In this document: positions 1 to 8,519 of the stretch, one piece after another
How the letters are laid out: each line of letters opens with the position of its first letter
How positions within the stretch are numbered: position 1 is the first letter of the stretch
DNA from: Natronococcus sp. AD-5
GTDB lineage: Archaea > Halobacteriota > Halobacteria > Halobacteriales > Natrialbaceae
NCBI RefSeq assembly: GCF_030734285.1
Contig: NZ_CP132294.1
Span: 1,178,001-1,242,000 of the forward strand
Length of the DNA: 64,000 bases
Reading direction: 5' to 3'
Program-made: the position numbers and the translations under genes
Notes under the pieces: generated by a model
Told to the model about the DNA's origin: nothing
The model's input: only the letters and a program-made list of their open reading frames with translations
Databases searched by the model: none

Positions 1-384
1 GTATCGCCGCCGAGAGACCGGCCAGAACGGACGAATCCCCATGGGCGTCAACGCGTCCGCGAGGAGGTGCGAGACGACCGAGAGTGCGCCGACGACGAAC
101 GCGAACGCGACGAATCCGACGTCCACGAGCGGCGACGCCGCGTCGACGAGCATGGCCGCGGCGGCGGCGAGCGCGGCACCGACGAGGAGCGCGAACGGGA
201 CGGAGTGGGTCGGCCCGCGGTGCTCGAGAAACGGCACCTGATGGTCGCAGTCGGGCAGCGTCGAGAGGGACACGCAAACGAGGCCGCCGACGATGGCGAC
301 CGGCTCGTAGCCGGCGACGGCGACGAGGGCACCGAGCGGTGCGTACGCGGTCAGGGAGGCGCCGTAGTGCCCTACCTGATACAT
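1..384 (-). CDS. YdjM/DUF457-type membrane metal-dependent hydrolase, 3' end cut off
   Basis: The frame is open from an ATG at 384 to the left edge, giving 128 residues. It starts MYQVGHYGASL and has several hydrophobic segments. It contains the family landmarks DCDH (about residues 46-49) and HRGPTHS (about 56-62), and a later HLLADALTPMG. These His/Asp motifs define the LexA-regulated YdjM/DUF457 membrane hydrolase family (PF04307), which is common in haloarchaea but has no firmly known substrate. Family membership is clear; the biochemical role is inference. The gene is preceded by a perfect palindrome that covers its TATA element. The C-terminus lies outside the window. Confidence 0.8.
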   Translation of the reverse strand, partial: MYQVGHYGASLTAYAPLGALVAVAGYEPVAIVGGLVCVSLSTLPDCDHQVPFLEHRGPTHSVPFALLVGAALAAAAAMLVDAASPLVDVGFVAFAFVVGALSVVSHLLADALTPMGIRPFWPVSRRRY

Positions 385-400
385 CTGCGACAGGTACTCA

Positions 401-423
401 GCGGTGGACTATAAGTCCACCGC
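401..423. promoter_or_regulatory. Perfect 23-base palindrome over the TATA box of the membrane hydrolase
   Basis: GCGGTGGACT, then ATA, then AGTCCACCGC: ten perfectly paired bases around a three-base centre. Read on the minus strand it contains TTATAG centred about 28 bases before the ATG at 384, where an archaeal TATA box belongs. A dimeric repressor bound here would block TBP. The palindrome is seen directly; its operator function is inferred. Confidence 0.6.
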
Positions 424-642
424 CCCCGACGTCTCTCCGATCGCTCCGCCCGCGTCGTCGACGCGAACTTAAACTCCTTAGCGATCTAACCGCTTGATTC
501 ATTGGTCGTCGGTGAGACGGTTCATCGAACAGGTCGACATGATCGATCGCGCACAGCTCCCCTCGCTTCGTACTCGAGCGAGCGGGACGGTCGTCGTTTT
601 CCCCCGTACTGCTGCGGTCGTCGACAGGGGGATGTCCGCCCG

Positions 643-1359
643 ATGAGCGTCATCGCGACGATCACGGTTCCGGCGTCGTCGTTCTCGCTCGGGTCGCTCG
701 TCGACGCGGAGACCGTGACCGTGCGAATCGAAACGACGGTTCCGACGTCCGAATCGGTGATCCCGTACCTCTGGGTCCCTGCGGACGTGACCGAATCGAT
801 CGTGTCCAGGCTCGAATCGAAAGCGGCCGTCGACCGCGTGGCGGTCGTCGACGAGGCGGACGGCAGCGTGCTCGTCAAGGTCGCGTGGAACGACGGCGTC
901 AACGGGATCCTCGAGGCGATCCGCGAGAGCGACGCGATCGTCACGAGCGCGGCCGGGACCGCCGACCGGTGGACGTTTCGACTCCGGTTGCCATCGTACG
1001 AGGATCTCTCGACGTTCTACGCGCGCTGTCTCGAGTCGAACGTCGAGGTCGAACTCGTCCGGCTTCACGAGGCGGTGGCCGGGGACGATCCGTCACAGTT
1101 CGGGCTGACGGATGCACAACGACGCCTGATCGTCGCGGCCTACGAGGCGGGGTACTTCGACGTCCCTCGACGGACCACGCTCGTCGAACTCGGGGAACGG
1201 TTCGACGTCTCCGATTCGGCCGTTTCGCAGCAACTGCGTCGCGGTCTCGCCGCGCTCGTCGATTCGACGGTACGCATCGAGGCCCGATCCGACGACATCG
1301 TCGTCGGCCGCGGCGCCGAGCCGACGGAACCCGCCTCGGAGACGGGAAACGATCCGTGA
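643..1359 (+). CDS. Bat-type HTH-10 transcriptional regulator
   Basis: A 238-residue protein starting MSVIATITVPA at the ATG at 643; upstream in-frame codons are not protein-like. Residues 1 to about 150 form a beta-rich region as in the N-terminal part of bacterio-opsin activator-like regulators. Residues about 155-205 carry the HTH_10 domain: LTDAQRRLIVAAYEAGYF, then PRRTTLVELGERFDVSDSAVSQQ. In this family the short GYFDVPR segment precedes the DNA-binding helices. No PAS or GAF sensor is present, so it is a stand-alone short form. Its targets cannot be told from the sequence. It reads in the same direction as the gene 21 bases downstream. Confidence 0.85.
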   Translation: MSVIATITVPASSFSLGSLVDAETVTVRIETTVPTSESVIPYLWVPADVTESIVSRLESKAAVDRVAVVDEADGSVLVKVAWNDGVNGILEAIRESDAIVTSAAGTADRWTFRLRLPSYEDLSTFYARCLESNVEVELVRLHEAVAGDDPSQFGLTDAQRRLIVAAYEAGYFDVPRRTTLVELGERFDVSDSAVSQQLRRGLAALVDSTVRIEARSDDIVVGRGAEPTEPASETGNDP

Positions 1360-1380
1360 CGGCGGCCAACCGCGGCGGTT

Positions 1381-2040
1381 ATGGGCGTCGATTCCCTCCG
1401 TACGACCGTGCAGAACGTCACCGACAGGACCAGCAATCCGTTCGGCATGCGACCGCCCTTCGACCGAACCCCGCCCGGTGACCGGACCGCCGTTTTCGGT
1501 TACGGTGACGCCAACGCGGACTTTCACCTGATCGGCGATTACCCCCACGCCCACGGCGGCGCCGAAACCGGCGTCCCGTTCACCGGCTCCGACGCCGGCC
1601 GCGCGCTCCAGGACGTCCTCCGGGAGGTCGGCTTCGTGAGCGGTCCGCCGAACGAACCCGTCTGCGAGAACCTGTTCTGTAGCTACATCCACATGTGCTG
1701 TCTCCCGGACGGAGAGGCGCCCACCGACGAGGAGTACGCCGCCCTCGAGCGCTACTTCGACGCCGAACTGCGGGCGATCAACGCGCACATCCTCATGCCG
1801 GTCGGCGAGCGGGCGACGGATCACGTCCTCCGGGAGTACACGACCCAGCGACACCGGTTCGACCTCGACGTGGCGGCGCTCCACGCGACGGAAATCCGCG
1901 GTCGAGGCTTCCTGGTCGTCCCGATCGGGGAGCCGACCGAGTGGGAGGATACGGAACGGGAGGCGCTCGTCGCGCGACTCGAGGCGATCCTGGGCCGGGA
2001 CTACAGACAGACGAAGGGCGTCGCGACGACGGTCGGTTAA
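1381..2040 (+). CDS. Uracil-DNA glycosylase superfamily protein
   Basis: A 219-residue protein. The segment FHLIGDYPHAHGGAETGVPF, followed by TGSDAGRALQDVL (about residues 49-82), matches the substrate-pocket motif of family 4/5 uracil-DNA glycosylases (GEAPG...G.PF.G..G..L), with Asp replacing the usual Glu. A middle segment PVCENLFCSYIHMCC is cysteine-rich, and ILMPVGERATDHVL resembles the second core strand. The expected role is removal of uracil or another damaged base from DNA, but the divergent motifs leave activity open. The stop overlaps by four bases the stop of the convergent DnaJ-domain gene. Confidence 0.65.
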   Translation: MGVDSLRTTVQNVTDRTSNPFGMRPPFDRTPPGDRTAVFGYGDANADFHLIGDYPHAHGGAETGVPFTGSDAGRALQDVLREVGFVSGPPNEPVCENLFCSYIHMCCLPDGEAPTDEEYAALERYFDAELRAINAHILMPVGERATDHVLREYTTQRHRFDLDVAALHATEIRGRGFLVVPIGEPTEWEDTEREALVARLEAILGRDYRQTKGVATTVG

Positions 2041-3317
2041 CGGCCGAACCGTTTCCTAATCGTCGCCCGCAGCGGCAGCCACAGCGCGCCGACGACCGGG
2101 AGGAGCGCGAACGCGACGAGGTCGACGGCGAGCGAGGCCTCCCCCGCCACCGCCGCGGCGAATCCGACGGCGGGCGCCAGTACCGGGACGACGTACAGGT
2201 ACGACGGCGTCCAACCGGAGCCGCGCCTGGTGTGAAAGACGACGACGCCGTACAACAGCGGCATGAGCACCGTTCCTGCGAGCAGCGGGCCGCCGACCAG
2301 CGTCGTCGCCGTTCCCAGGGCGAGAGCGATGACGATGGTCTCGTCGATCGTCACCGGACGCCGGGCGTCGCCCGCGCGAACGATCCGTGCGACGAGCACC
2401 GCCGCGAGCGCGGCGACGACGGCGCCCGCCAGTCCGCCGTACCACTGGATCGGCTCGAGCGGCGGCGCCACGAGTTCGACGCTCGTCACGAAGCCGGCGC
2501 TCGTCTCGAGGCCGTACCGTCCGCTCGCGAGCAGCGTCCAAAGTTGCCCGGGATCGGCGCCGACGGCGGTTATCTCGGCCTGAAGAATCTCGAGGGCGCC
2601 GACGTTCGCGCTGGCGAAGTGGCCGAGCCCCGCGACGTAGACGACGAGCGAGAGCCAGAGGAGCGGCAGGCCGAAGTTCTGGCGGCGCCACCAGCGGACG
2701 ACGGCGTTGTCGCTCGTCGAATCGGCGTTCGTCGCGGTTCCGCCGGTCGCGGTTTCGCTCGCGGACGCACTGCTCGTCCCGTTGCCAGTCCTCGAGGACC
2801 GGCTTCCTGTAGCCGCCCCGGCGGTCCCGGCGGTCCGTGAGGAGCTACTCGCCGTCGATCGACTCGAGGTAGCACTAGAGGCGGATCGGCTCGAAGTCGT
2901 CGCGCCGCTCGCCGATCCGGCGGCTGACCCGGTCGTCGAGTTCGATCCCGTCGAATTCGGGGTCGACGACCTGCTACCGGCCGCCGCCGAGGCACCGGAA
3001 CCGGCGGTTGCGGTTTCCGCCTCGGTGTCGTCTTCGTCTTCGTCGCTCGAGTCGGTTCGCCAGACGTCGGGCGAGGGCAATCCGCTGGTTCGCTTCGCGA
3101 CGTAGGTCTCGTGGCCCAGGCGGTCGTACGCCTGGCGCTCGACGGGGTCGCCGAGGATGTCGTAGGCTTTCTTCACCGCCGTGAACTGGGCCCGCGCTCG
3201 CGGGTCGTCGTTCAGATCCGGGTGGTAGACGCGAACCTGCTCGCGGTAGGCCTCCTTGATCTCGTCCTGGGGGGCGTCGGAGGAGATTTCGAACAGGTCG
3301 TAAAAGTCCTCTGTCAT
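2037..3317 (-). CDS. Membrane-anchored J-domain (DnaJ-like) protein
   Basis: A 426-residue protein. Residues 1-68 are a classical J domain: DFYDLFEISSDAPQDEIKEAY, the HPD tripeptide in RVYHPDLND, then a helix ending YDILGDPVERQAYDRLG. A long low-complexity Ser/Thr/Gly/Ala-rich linker follows (about 90-200). The C-terminal half has about six hydrophobic segments, for example LPLLWLSLVVYVAGLGHFA. J domains stimulate Hsp70 (DnaK) ATPase; here the domain is probably tethered to the membrane. This architecture is common in haloarchaea and is distinct from the DnaJ co-chaperone with zinc fingers. The partner protein is unknown. Confidence 0.85.
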   Translation of the reverse strand: MTEDFYDLFEISSDAPQDEIKEAYREQVRVYHPDLNDDPRARAQFTAVKKAYDILGDPVERQAYDRLGHETYVAKRTSGLPSPDVWRTDSSDEDEDDTEAETATAGSGASAAAGSRSSTPNSTGSNSTTGSAAGSASGATTSSRSASSATSSRSTASSSSRTAGTAGAATGSRSSRTGNGTSSASASETATGGTATNADSTSDNAVVRWWRRQNFGLPLLWLSLVVYVAGLGHFASANVGALEILQAEITAVGADPGQLWTLLASGRYGLETSAGFVTSVELVAPPLEPIQWYGGLAGAVVAALAAVLVARIVRAGDARRPVTIDETIVIALALGTATTLVGGPLLAGTVLMPLLYGVVVFHTRRGSGWTPSYLYVVPVLAPAVGFAAAVAGEASLAVDLVAFALLPVVGALWLPLRATIRKRFGR

Positions 3318-3438
3318 GTGTATCTCGGGGACGGAACCGTTTACACCGTAGTTGTGACCGGAAGGTTATAATTTCAGCGTTCACTAGATTCACGAATGCG
3401 TGTATCTAGCGGCGACCCGTTCGTCCGGTCACGACGGT

Positions 3439-4785
3439 TCAGAAGAAGTCCTGGAGCGAGGATTGTCCGGCCGGGAGACGGTCGGTCGTCGCCGGACGCT
3501 CGACCGTCCCGCCGTCGCTGCTCGGTTCACCGCTGCCGTCCGCGCCGCTGTCGTCGTCCGTCTCGCCGTTGCCGACCGTTCGCCCCTGTACGTCCGCGTC
3601 AGTGGCGGTTCGTTCCCAGCCGTCGAGGCTGGCCTGATCGGCCGCGGCGAACTCGAGGTTCGCGACTCTAACGCCGACTTTTCGAACCGGTTCGGTCTCG
3701 AACTCCGCGAAGAGGTCGCGGGCGATGCGGTCGACGAGCGCCGGATCGTCGACCGGCCCCGGTAACGATCGCGCGCGCGTGTTGACGTCGTACGGCGGCG
3801 TCACCGCCTTTACCCCGACGGTCCGGTACAGCGCCCCCTCTCGGCGGGCGCGATCGGCAACCGCGGCCGCGAGCGTCTCGATCTGCTCGTACTTCCGCCC
3901 CGGATCTTCGACGGGTTCGGCGAACGCCGACTCCCGCGAGAAGCTCTTGGGATCGCCCTTCGGCTCGACGCGCCGGTCGTCCTCGCCGCGGGCGCGGTCG
4001 TAGAGCTCTCGCCCCCGTTCGCCGAACCGCTCGACCAGCGGCTCGGGATCGACCGCCGCGACGTCGCCGGCCGTCTCGAGGCCCATCTCTCGCAACTCGC
4101 GGGCCGTGACGGGGCCGACGCCGTGGAGCAGGTCGACCTCGAGGGGGGCGAGGAACTCGCGGAGTTCGCCGGGGCGAACGACGGTCAGCCCGTCGGGCTT
4201 GTCGTAGTCGCTCGCGATCTTGGCCGCGCTCATCGTCGGCGCGGCGCCGACGCTGACGACGATGCCGACCTCCCGGCGGATGCGATCCTTGACGTGGCGG
4301 GCGAAGCCGTCGGCGACCTCCCAGGCGGTGCGCTCGGTGACGTCGAGGTAGGCCTCGTCGATGCTCACCTCGCGGACGACGTCGGCGCAGTCGTGGAGAA
4401 TGGTCTGCACCTCTTCGGCCACGGACTCGTAGTAGTCCATGTCCACGGGCCGATAGTGGCCGGTTTCGTCGGGCTTGAGGTCGGGATCGTAATCGCCCGC
4501 GTCGGGATCCAGCGCCGCGCGCCGGGGGAGTCGCTCGAGGGCGCTCGAGATCGCCTGTGCGCTCTCGACGCCGAACTCGCGGGCCTCGTAGCTGGCGGTG
4601 GCGACCGCGCCGATCGTCTCTCCCGGCTCGTATCCCATGCCGACGACGAGCGGTTCGCCGCGCAGTTCGGGCTCGCGGAGCCGCTCGCAGGCGGCGTAGA
4701 AGCAGTCGGCGTCGACGTGCAGGACGATCGGCTCCTCGTCGTCCTCGTCTCGCTCGACGCCCGGCAGTCGCGGCCCGTCGGACAT
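3439..4785 (-). CDS. dinB: DNA polymerase IV (Y-family translesion polymerase)
   Basis: A 448-residue protein starting MSDGPRLPGVER at 4785; codons further upstream are not protein-like. It has the Y-family catalytic core: VLHVDADCFYAACER (first acidic residue plus the Tyr steric gate) and EVSIDEAYLDVT (SIDEAYLD, the other carboxylates), then a helix-hairpin-helix near VDLLHGVGPVTARELREMG and a little-finger domain. The last residues are QSSLQDFF, a PCNA-interacting PIP box (Q..L..FF). It should bypass DNA lesions at the sliding clamp. A low-complexity Asp/Gly/Ser stretch precedes the PIP box. Transcribed away from the MaoC-like gene. Confidence 0.95.
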   Translation of the reverse strand: MSDGPRLPGVERDEDDEEPIVLHVDADCFYAACERLREPELRGEPLVVGMGYEPGETIGAVATASYEAREFGVESAQAISSALERLPRRAALDPDAGDYDPDLKPDETGHYRPVDMDYYESVAEEVQTILHDCADVVREVSIDEAYLDVTERTAWEVADGFARHVKDRIRREVGIVVSVGAAPTMSAAKIASDYDKPDGLTVVRPGELREFLAPLEVDLLHGVGPVTARELREMGLETAGDVAAVDPEPLVERFGERGRELYDRARGEDDRRVEPKGDPKSFSRESAFAEPVEDPGRKYEQIETLAAAVADRARREGALYRTVGVKAVTPPYDVNTRARSLPGPVDDPALVDRIARDLFAEFETEPVRKVGVRVANLEFAAADQASLDGWERTATDADVQGRTVGNGETDDDSGADGSGEPSSDGGTVERPATTDRLPAGQSSLQDFF

Positions 4786-4921
4786 TCGTTCGAGAGTTCG
4801 ACCGCACAGTTGTGAACGTTGCGCCCCGGAATCCGATCGGCTCCGAGACGGCGTTCGCGGTTGCTCCGTTCGGATGAACCTCTTTGTCGAGCGAGCGCGT
4901 GACGTTCGGTAGGACATTCGC

Positions 4922-5320
4922 ATGCACCGACCGACCGAAGGCGAGACCCACACGTTCGAGCGGACGTTCACGACCGAGGAGGTCCGGCAGTTCGCGGCCC
5001 TCTCGAGGGACACCCAGCCCCGCCACACCGACCCCGATCCGGATGGACGGCTGATGGTCCACGGGCTGCTGACGGCGACGCTGCCGACGAAGATCGGCGG
5101 CGACCTCGAGGTGCTGGCCTCGGGGATGGAATTCGAGTTCCGTCGACCGGTCTACACCGGCGAGCCGATCGCGTGTACGTGGACCTACGAAACCGTCGTC
5201 GAGCGCGAGGGCCGGTACGACCTCGTCGTCGACACCGTCTGCGAGAACGGCGCGGACGAGGCCGTTCTCACCGCGACCATCGAGGGACTCGTCTGGAAGG
5301 GGGAGCGAAACGACCGGTAG
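4922..5320 (+). CDS. MaoC-like hotdog-fold dehydratase
   Basis: A 132-residue protein. The segment FTTEEVRQFAALSRDTQPRH is followed by VHGLLTATLPTKIGG and a hotdog beta-sheet ending ATIEGLVWK, as in MaoC/(R)-specific enoyl-CoA hydratase proteins. The usual catalytic motif (D..N/P.H, then G) appears here as DTQPRHTDP. Family members hydrate enoyl-CoA thioesters, but many haloarchaeal copies have no assigned substrate. The gene starts 137 bases from dinB on the opposite strand, and nothing nearby suggests a pathway. Confidence 0.75.
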   Translation: MHRPTEGETHTFERTFTTEEVRQFAALSRDTQPRHTDPDPDGRLMVHGLLTATLPTKIGGDLEVLASGMEFEFRRPVYTGEPIACTWTYETVVEREGRYDLVVDTVCENGADEAVLTATIEGLVWKGERNDR

Positions 5321-5347
5321 TAGCAGCGCGCTCGAGAACGCGTCCCG

Positions 5348-5671
5348 TCAGTTGTAGCCGCGCCAGCGCTTCCCGCACTCGGTACACTTGAAAAAGCGCG
5401 TCGGCGGTTCGTCGGCCGAGGCCGTCTGCTTGAGCGTGTACCAGGCCTCCTGGTTGCCGCACTCGTCGCAGACGACGTCGGTCGCCTTCGGCTTCCCCTC
5501 GAAGTTCGCGTCTTCGGTGGATTCGATCACGTCGTCGTCGATCTGTGACTCGGTCGTGACGAACTCGCTCTCGCTCTCGCGGTCGCGTTCGCTCGAGGCG
5601 CCGCAGTTCGAACAGACCATGCGGTCGCCTTCCGCTTTCATCATCGAGCCGCAGTCGTCGCAAAACTGCAT
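5348..5671 (-). CDS. tfs: Transcription factor S (TFIIS/RPA12-like)
   Basis: A 107-residue protein with two zinc ribbons. The N-terminal one is CDDCG...CSNCG (residues 4-24). The C-terminal one is CDECG at about residues 69-73, the aligned DEPPTRFFKCTECGKRW near the end completing it. The DE pair in the ASADEPPTRFF loop is the acidic tip that reaches into the RNA polymerase active site and triggers cleavage of backtracked RNA in TFIIS. The archaeal protein TFS carries out transcript cleavage and proofreading. It is a single gene, convergent with the MaoC-like gene. Confidence 0.92.
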   Translation of the reverse strand: MQFCDDCGSMMKAEGDRMVCSNCGASSERDRESESEFVTTESQIDDDVIESTEDANFEGKPKATDVVCDECGNQEAWYTLKQTASADEPPTRFFKCTECGKRWRGYN

Positions 5672-5733
5672 GTCCGCGAGTACGTCCGCGAAGCAAAAAT
5701 ACCCTCGTTCGTCGGCGATCGCCCGGGCACCGT

Positions 5734-6720
5734 TCAGGCTCGGTGTCCGTCGACGACGATCTCGGCGCCGTCCGCCGCCGGCGCCGCGAGGACGACCTCC
5801 CCCTCGAGCCCGCGCTCTTCGAGCGCGTCCCGCGCGGCTCCCCTGGCCTCCCCGGCGTGGCCAACGTCCGTCAGCCCGTAGACGACGGGCCCCCAGGACG
5901 ACTGCCCGACGCCGGAGAGGACGGGGCAGCCCTCGAGCGTCTCGACGAGCGCGCCCGCCGGCGGCCGGAAGACGCCGCCCTGGGCGTCCGCGTACCAGGC
6001 GCCGTTCTTGCGACCGATCGCGGCCACGGCGTCGCCGAACGCCTCGAGTCGGCCTTCGGCGGCCGCCGGGAGGAGCTTCCGGGTGACGATCCCGGCGATC
6101 TCGTCGGCGACGGCGGGGTCGGCCCGCTCGACGACGGCCCGCATGCTCGCGTCCTCGTTCTCGCCGTTGCGGCCGGGATCGGCGTCGGGAACGACGATCA
6201 GGAACCGCCAGTCGTCGGGGAGGTGGTGGCGGGCGACGACCGGCGGAACGGTCCAGTCGCCCTCCGCGGGCGGTTCCGTCGTGAACCTGTTGGTCGGGTG
6301 ACCGGCGTCGACGACGAACCCGCCGTCTTCGAAGGTCGCGACGCCGACCCCGCTTCGTCCGCCCCGGCCCATCGCCGGCGCGCGCTCGCGGACCTGCGGC
6401 TCGAGGTCGTGCGCCGCCGCCGTCGCGGCGAGCACGGAGAGCGCGAGCTGGGTCCCGCTGCCGAGGCCGACGTGGCGGGGGAGCCGCTCCTCGAGCGCGA
6501 CGGCGACGCCGGGGACGTCGAGCACGTCGACGGCCCGTTCGGCGTACTCGCGGACGAGCGCGTCGTCGGCGTCGACGTCCGACGCGGGCTCGGCGCTGAC
6601 GGTGATCCGCGGCTCCTCGAGCCCGACGCCGATCCCGCCGTAGAGGCGTCTGCGGGCGAGCGAGAGGTTTTGAAAGCCGACGTGGAGTCGCGCGCCGGCG
6701 CTGACGGCTGCCGTCGCCAT
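5734..6720 (-). CDS. Beta-ribofuranosylaminobenzene 5'-phosphate synthase family (GHMP-like)
   Basis: A 328-residue protein starting MATAAVSAGARLHVGFQNLS at 6720. The segment LPRHVGLGSGTQLALSVLAA (about 103-122) is a GHMP-type glycine-rich phosphate-binding loop. MGRGGRSGVGVATFEDGGFVVDAGH and the late VLSGVGQSSWGPVVYGL match the archaeal beta-RFAP synthase family (COG1907). In methanogens that enzyme makes the first committed intermediate of methanopterin. Haloarchaea lack classical methanogenesis, so here it may serve folate/pterin-type cofactor synthesis; that is inference. It stands alone, divergent from the CobW gene. Confidence 0.82.
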   Translation of the reverse strand: MATAAVSAGARLHVGFQNLSLARRRLYGGIGVGLEEPRITVSAEPASDVDADDALVREYAERAVDVLDVPGVAVALEERLPRHVGLGSGTQLALSVLAATAAAHDLEPQVRERAPAMGRGGRSGVGVATFEDGGFVVDAGHPTNRFTTEPPAEGDWTVPPVVARHHLPDDWRFLIVVPDADPGRNGENEDASMRAVVERADPAVADEIAGIVTRKLLPAAAEGRLEAFGDAVAAIGRKNGAWYADAQGGVFRPPAGALVETLEGCPVLSGVGQSSWGPVVYGLTDVGHAGEARGAARDALEERGLEGEVVLAAPAADGAEIVVDGHRA

Positions 6721-6817
6721 GTCTGTCTCCGCGCTAGGGACCGCCTCGGGAAGGGAATTTCGACGCTGGCAACGCCTGACGGCGATTACCCCGTCGAAGA
6801 CGGACCCACCCGCGTCA

Positions 6818-6825
6818 TTTAGTAG
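6818..6825 (+). promoter_or_regulatory. TATA-like element before the CobW GTPase
   Basis: TTTAGTAG lies about 29 bases before the ATG at 6853, the spacing of a leaderless haloarchaeal promoter. The match to the TATA consensus is modest. Confidence 0.35.
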
Positions 6826-6852
6826 CCTGTCCGTCGTGAGTCGTGATATCGC

Positions 6853-8022
6853 ATGTCGATATCTGACTCCGAGCGGATCCCGGTGACCGTCGTGAGCGGC
6901 TACCTCGGCGCCGGCAAGACGACGCTCGTCAACCACCTGCTGACGAACGCCGCGGGTCGCGAGATCGCGGTGATCGTCAACGACATGGGCGAGGTCAACA
7001 TCGACGCGGACCTGATCGCCCGCGAGAACGAAGACGAGGGGATCGTCGACCTCTCGAACGGGTGCATCTGCTGTCGGTTACAGGGGGATCTGCTCTCCGA
7101 AGCTCGACGACTCGCGGAGACGCGAGAGTTCGAGTACCTGCTCGTCGAATCCTCCGGAATCAGCGAACCGATCCCGGTGGCCCGGGTGTTCACCGAGGGG
7201 ACCGAGGCGAGCGAGATCGATCCCGCGGAGCTGTTCCGGCTGGATACGATGGTGACCGTCCTCGACACCTACGGCTTCTGGAAGGAGTTCGACGCCGGCG
7301 AATCCCTGCCGGAACACGCCCAGCCGGACGAGACGCGGCCGCTGAGCGAGGTCCTCGTCGAAAGTATCGAATTCTGCGACGTCCTCCTGCTGAACAAGAC
7401 CGACATGGTTCCCGACGACGTCGTAGCGGAGATCGAAACCGTCGTCGACCGACTCCAGCCCGGGGCCGAGCGGGTCCGAACGAGTCACTGCGAGATCGAT
7501 CCCGACCTCGTTCTCGGGACCGGCCGCTTCGACTTCGAATCAGCGAAACGCTCGCAGGGGTGGAAGCGCGAACTGCGCGGCGAAAGCCACGACCGCGGCG
7601 AGTCCGCCGCCGCCGAACACGATGCCGCGGAACGCGGACGCGGTGACGTCCATTCGCACGCTCGCGATCGGCGCGCCGCCGACCTCCACGGCGTCTCGTC
7701 GTTCGTCTTTCGGGCCGACGCGCCGTTTCGGCCCGACGAACTGGGCGACTGGCTCGAGGAGTGGGACGGCTCGATCATCCGGGCGAAAGGCGTCTGTCAC
7801 GTCGCCGGCCGCGACGAGGTGATCGGCCTCAGCCAGGCCGGCCCGGCGGTACAGGCCGGGCCGATCGGCGAGTGGCGACCCGAAGACGACCGGCGAACGC
7901 AACTGGTGTTCATCGGCCGCGAGATGGACGAAGAGCGGATCCGCGAGGAACTCGAAGCGATGCTCGTCGAAACGGACGAGCGGGTCGAAGACGAAAACTG
8001 GGCCGATCCGTTCCCGTTATGA
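6853..8022 (+). CDS. CobW/G3E-family metallochaperone GTPase
   Basis: A 389-residue protein. Walker A is GYLGAGKTT (residues 16-24), the metal-binding motif is GCICC (70-74), ESSGISEP serves switch II, and NKTD is the guanine-specificity motif. The C-terminal CobW domain contains FRADAPFRPDELGDWLEEWD. Between them, about residues 245-280, is a linker with scattered His residues (SHDRGESAAAEHDAAERG, then DVHSHARD), a likely metal-binding stretch. COG0523 proteins deliver zinc, cobalt or other metals to target enzymes using GTP hydrolysis. The client protein is not evident from the neighbours. Confidence 0.9.
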   Translation: MSISDSERIPVTVVSGYLGAGKTTLVNHLLTNAAGREIAVIVNDMGEVNIDADLIARENEDEGIVDLSNGCICCRLQGDLLSEARRLAETREFEYLLVESSGISEPIPVARVFTEGTEASEIDPAELFRLDTMVTVLDTYGFWKEFDAGESLPEHAQPDETRPLSEVLVESIEFCDVLLLNKTDMVPDDVVAEIETVVDRLQPGAERVRTSHCEIDPDLVLGTGRFDFESAKRSQGWKRELRGESHDRGESAAAEHDAAERGRGDVHSHARDRRAADLHGVSSFVFRADAPFRPDELGDWLEEWDGSIIRAKGVCHVAGRDEVIGLSQAGPAVQAGPIGEWRPEDDRRTQLVFIGREMDEERIREELEAMLVETDERVEDENWADPFPL

Positions 8023-8202
8023 CTCGAGTTCGTCGCTGAGTTCGTCCCAGGATTCGTGGAAGCCGTGGGTCGACTGGGAGGTCGCCGTCGCCGTGATGGC
8101 GTTCTGGTAGACGTCGTCGTACTCGAGCAGTTGCCCCCAGCCGTCGGTGAACGAGTAGTTACAGTACTGGCACACGCGAGGAGATAGCACCGACGCCGAC
8201 AT
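8017..8202 (-). CDS. Small CxxC protein, haloarchaeal hypothetical
   Basis: A 61-residue protein starting MSASVLSPRVCQYCNYSFTD at the ATG at 8202. One CQYC knuckle is present near the N-terminus, followed by an acidic tail ending WDELSDELES. A single CxxC could bind zinc only as a dimer or with other ligands. The last six bases overlap the 3' end of the convergent CobW gene. No function is recognised. The acidic composition and clean start favour a real gene. Confidence 0.55.
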   Translation of the reverse strand: MSASVLSPRVCQYCNYSFTDGWGQLLEYDDVYQNAITATATSQSTHGFHESWDELSDELES

Positions 8203-8329
8203 ACGCCTTTCTGTCGTCGCACTGCCGGGCGCTCGTCGCCGAGGAAATCGGCTCGACGAGCGATCCAAAGGTCCATAACGGTGCGCCGCCGAGGACGCCC
8301 ACCTGACGGCTTCCGCCGACAGAACGATC

Positions 8330-8497
8330 ATGAATACGAAGCGAAACGGTGCGTACGTCGGCAGTACGACCGACGTTGTCGAACGATCCTGCGAACACTG
8401 CGACTGGCACGCGGTCGACGATACGTATCCCGATCTGATCGAGCGATACCAGGACCACCTCCGGGAGGAGCACCCGAAGGTCTGGCTTCGACGATAG
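8330..8497 (+). CDS. Zinc-finger microprotein (55 residues)
   Basis: ATG at 8330 to TAG at 8495-8497. The protein reads MNTKRNGAYVGSTTDVVERS, then CEHCDWHAVDD, and ends with DHLREEHPKVWLRR. CEHC plus the paired histidines of DHLREEH form a C2H2-like zinc site. Haloarchaea have many such microproteins under 70 residues, usually uncharacterised, with regulatory roles shown for some. A second protein with a similar CLECDW knuckle lies at 13808. Role inferred only. Confidence 0.65.
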   Translation: MNTKRNGAYVGSTTDVVERSCEHCDWHAVDDTYPDLIERYQDHLREEHPKVWLRR

Positions 8498-8519
8498 CGA
8501 CCGTAGTGATACGGTTCGG

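Noticed and set aside
3668-5062. Long minus-strand open frame of 464 codons overlapping dinB
   Set aside because: It translates to Arg-rich sequence with no domain. It is a shadow of the GC-rich dinB gene.
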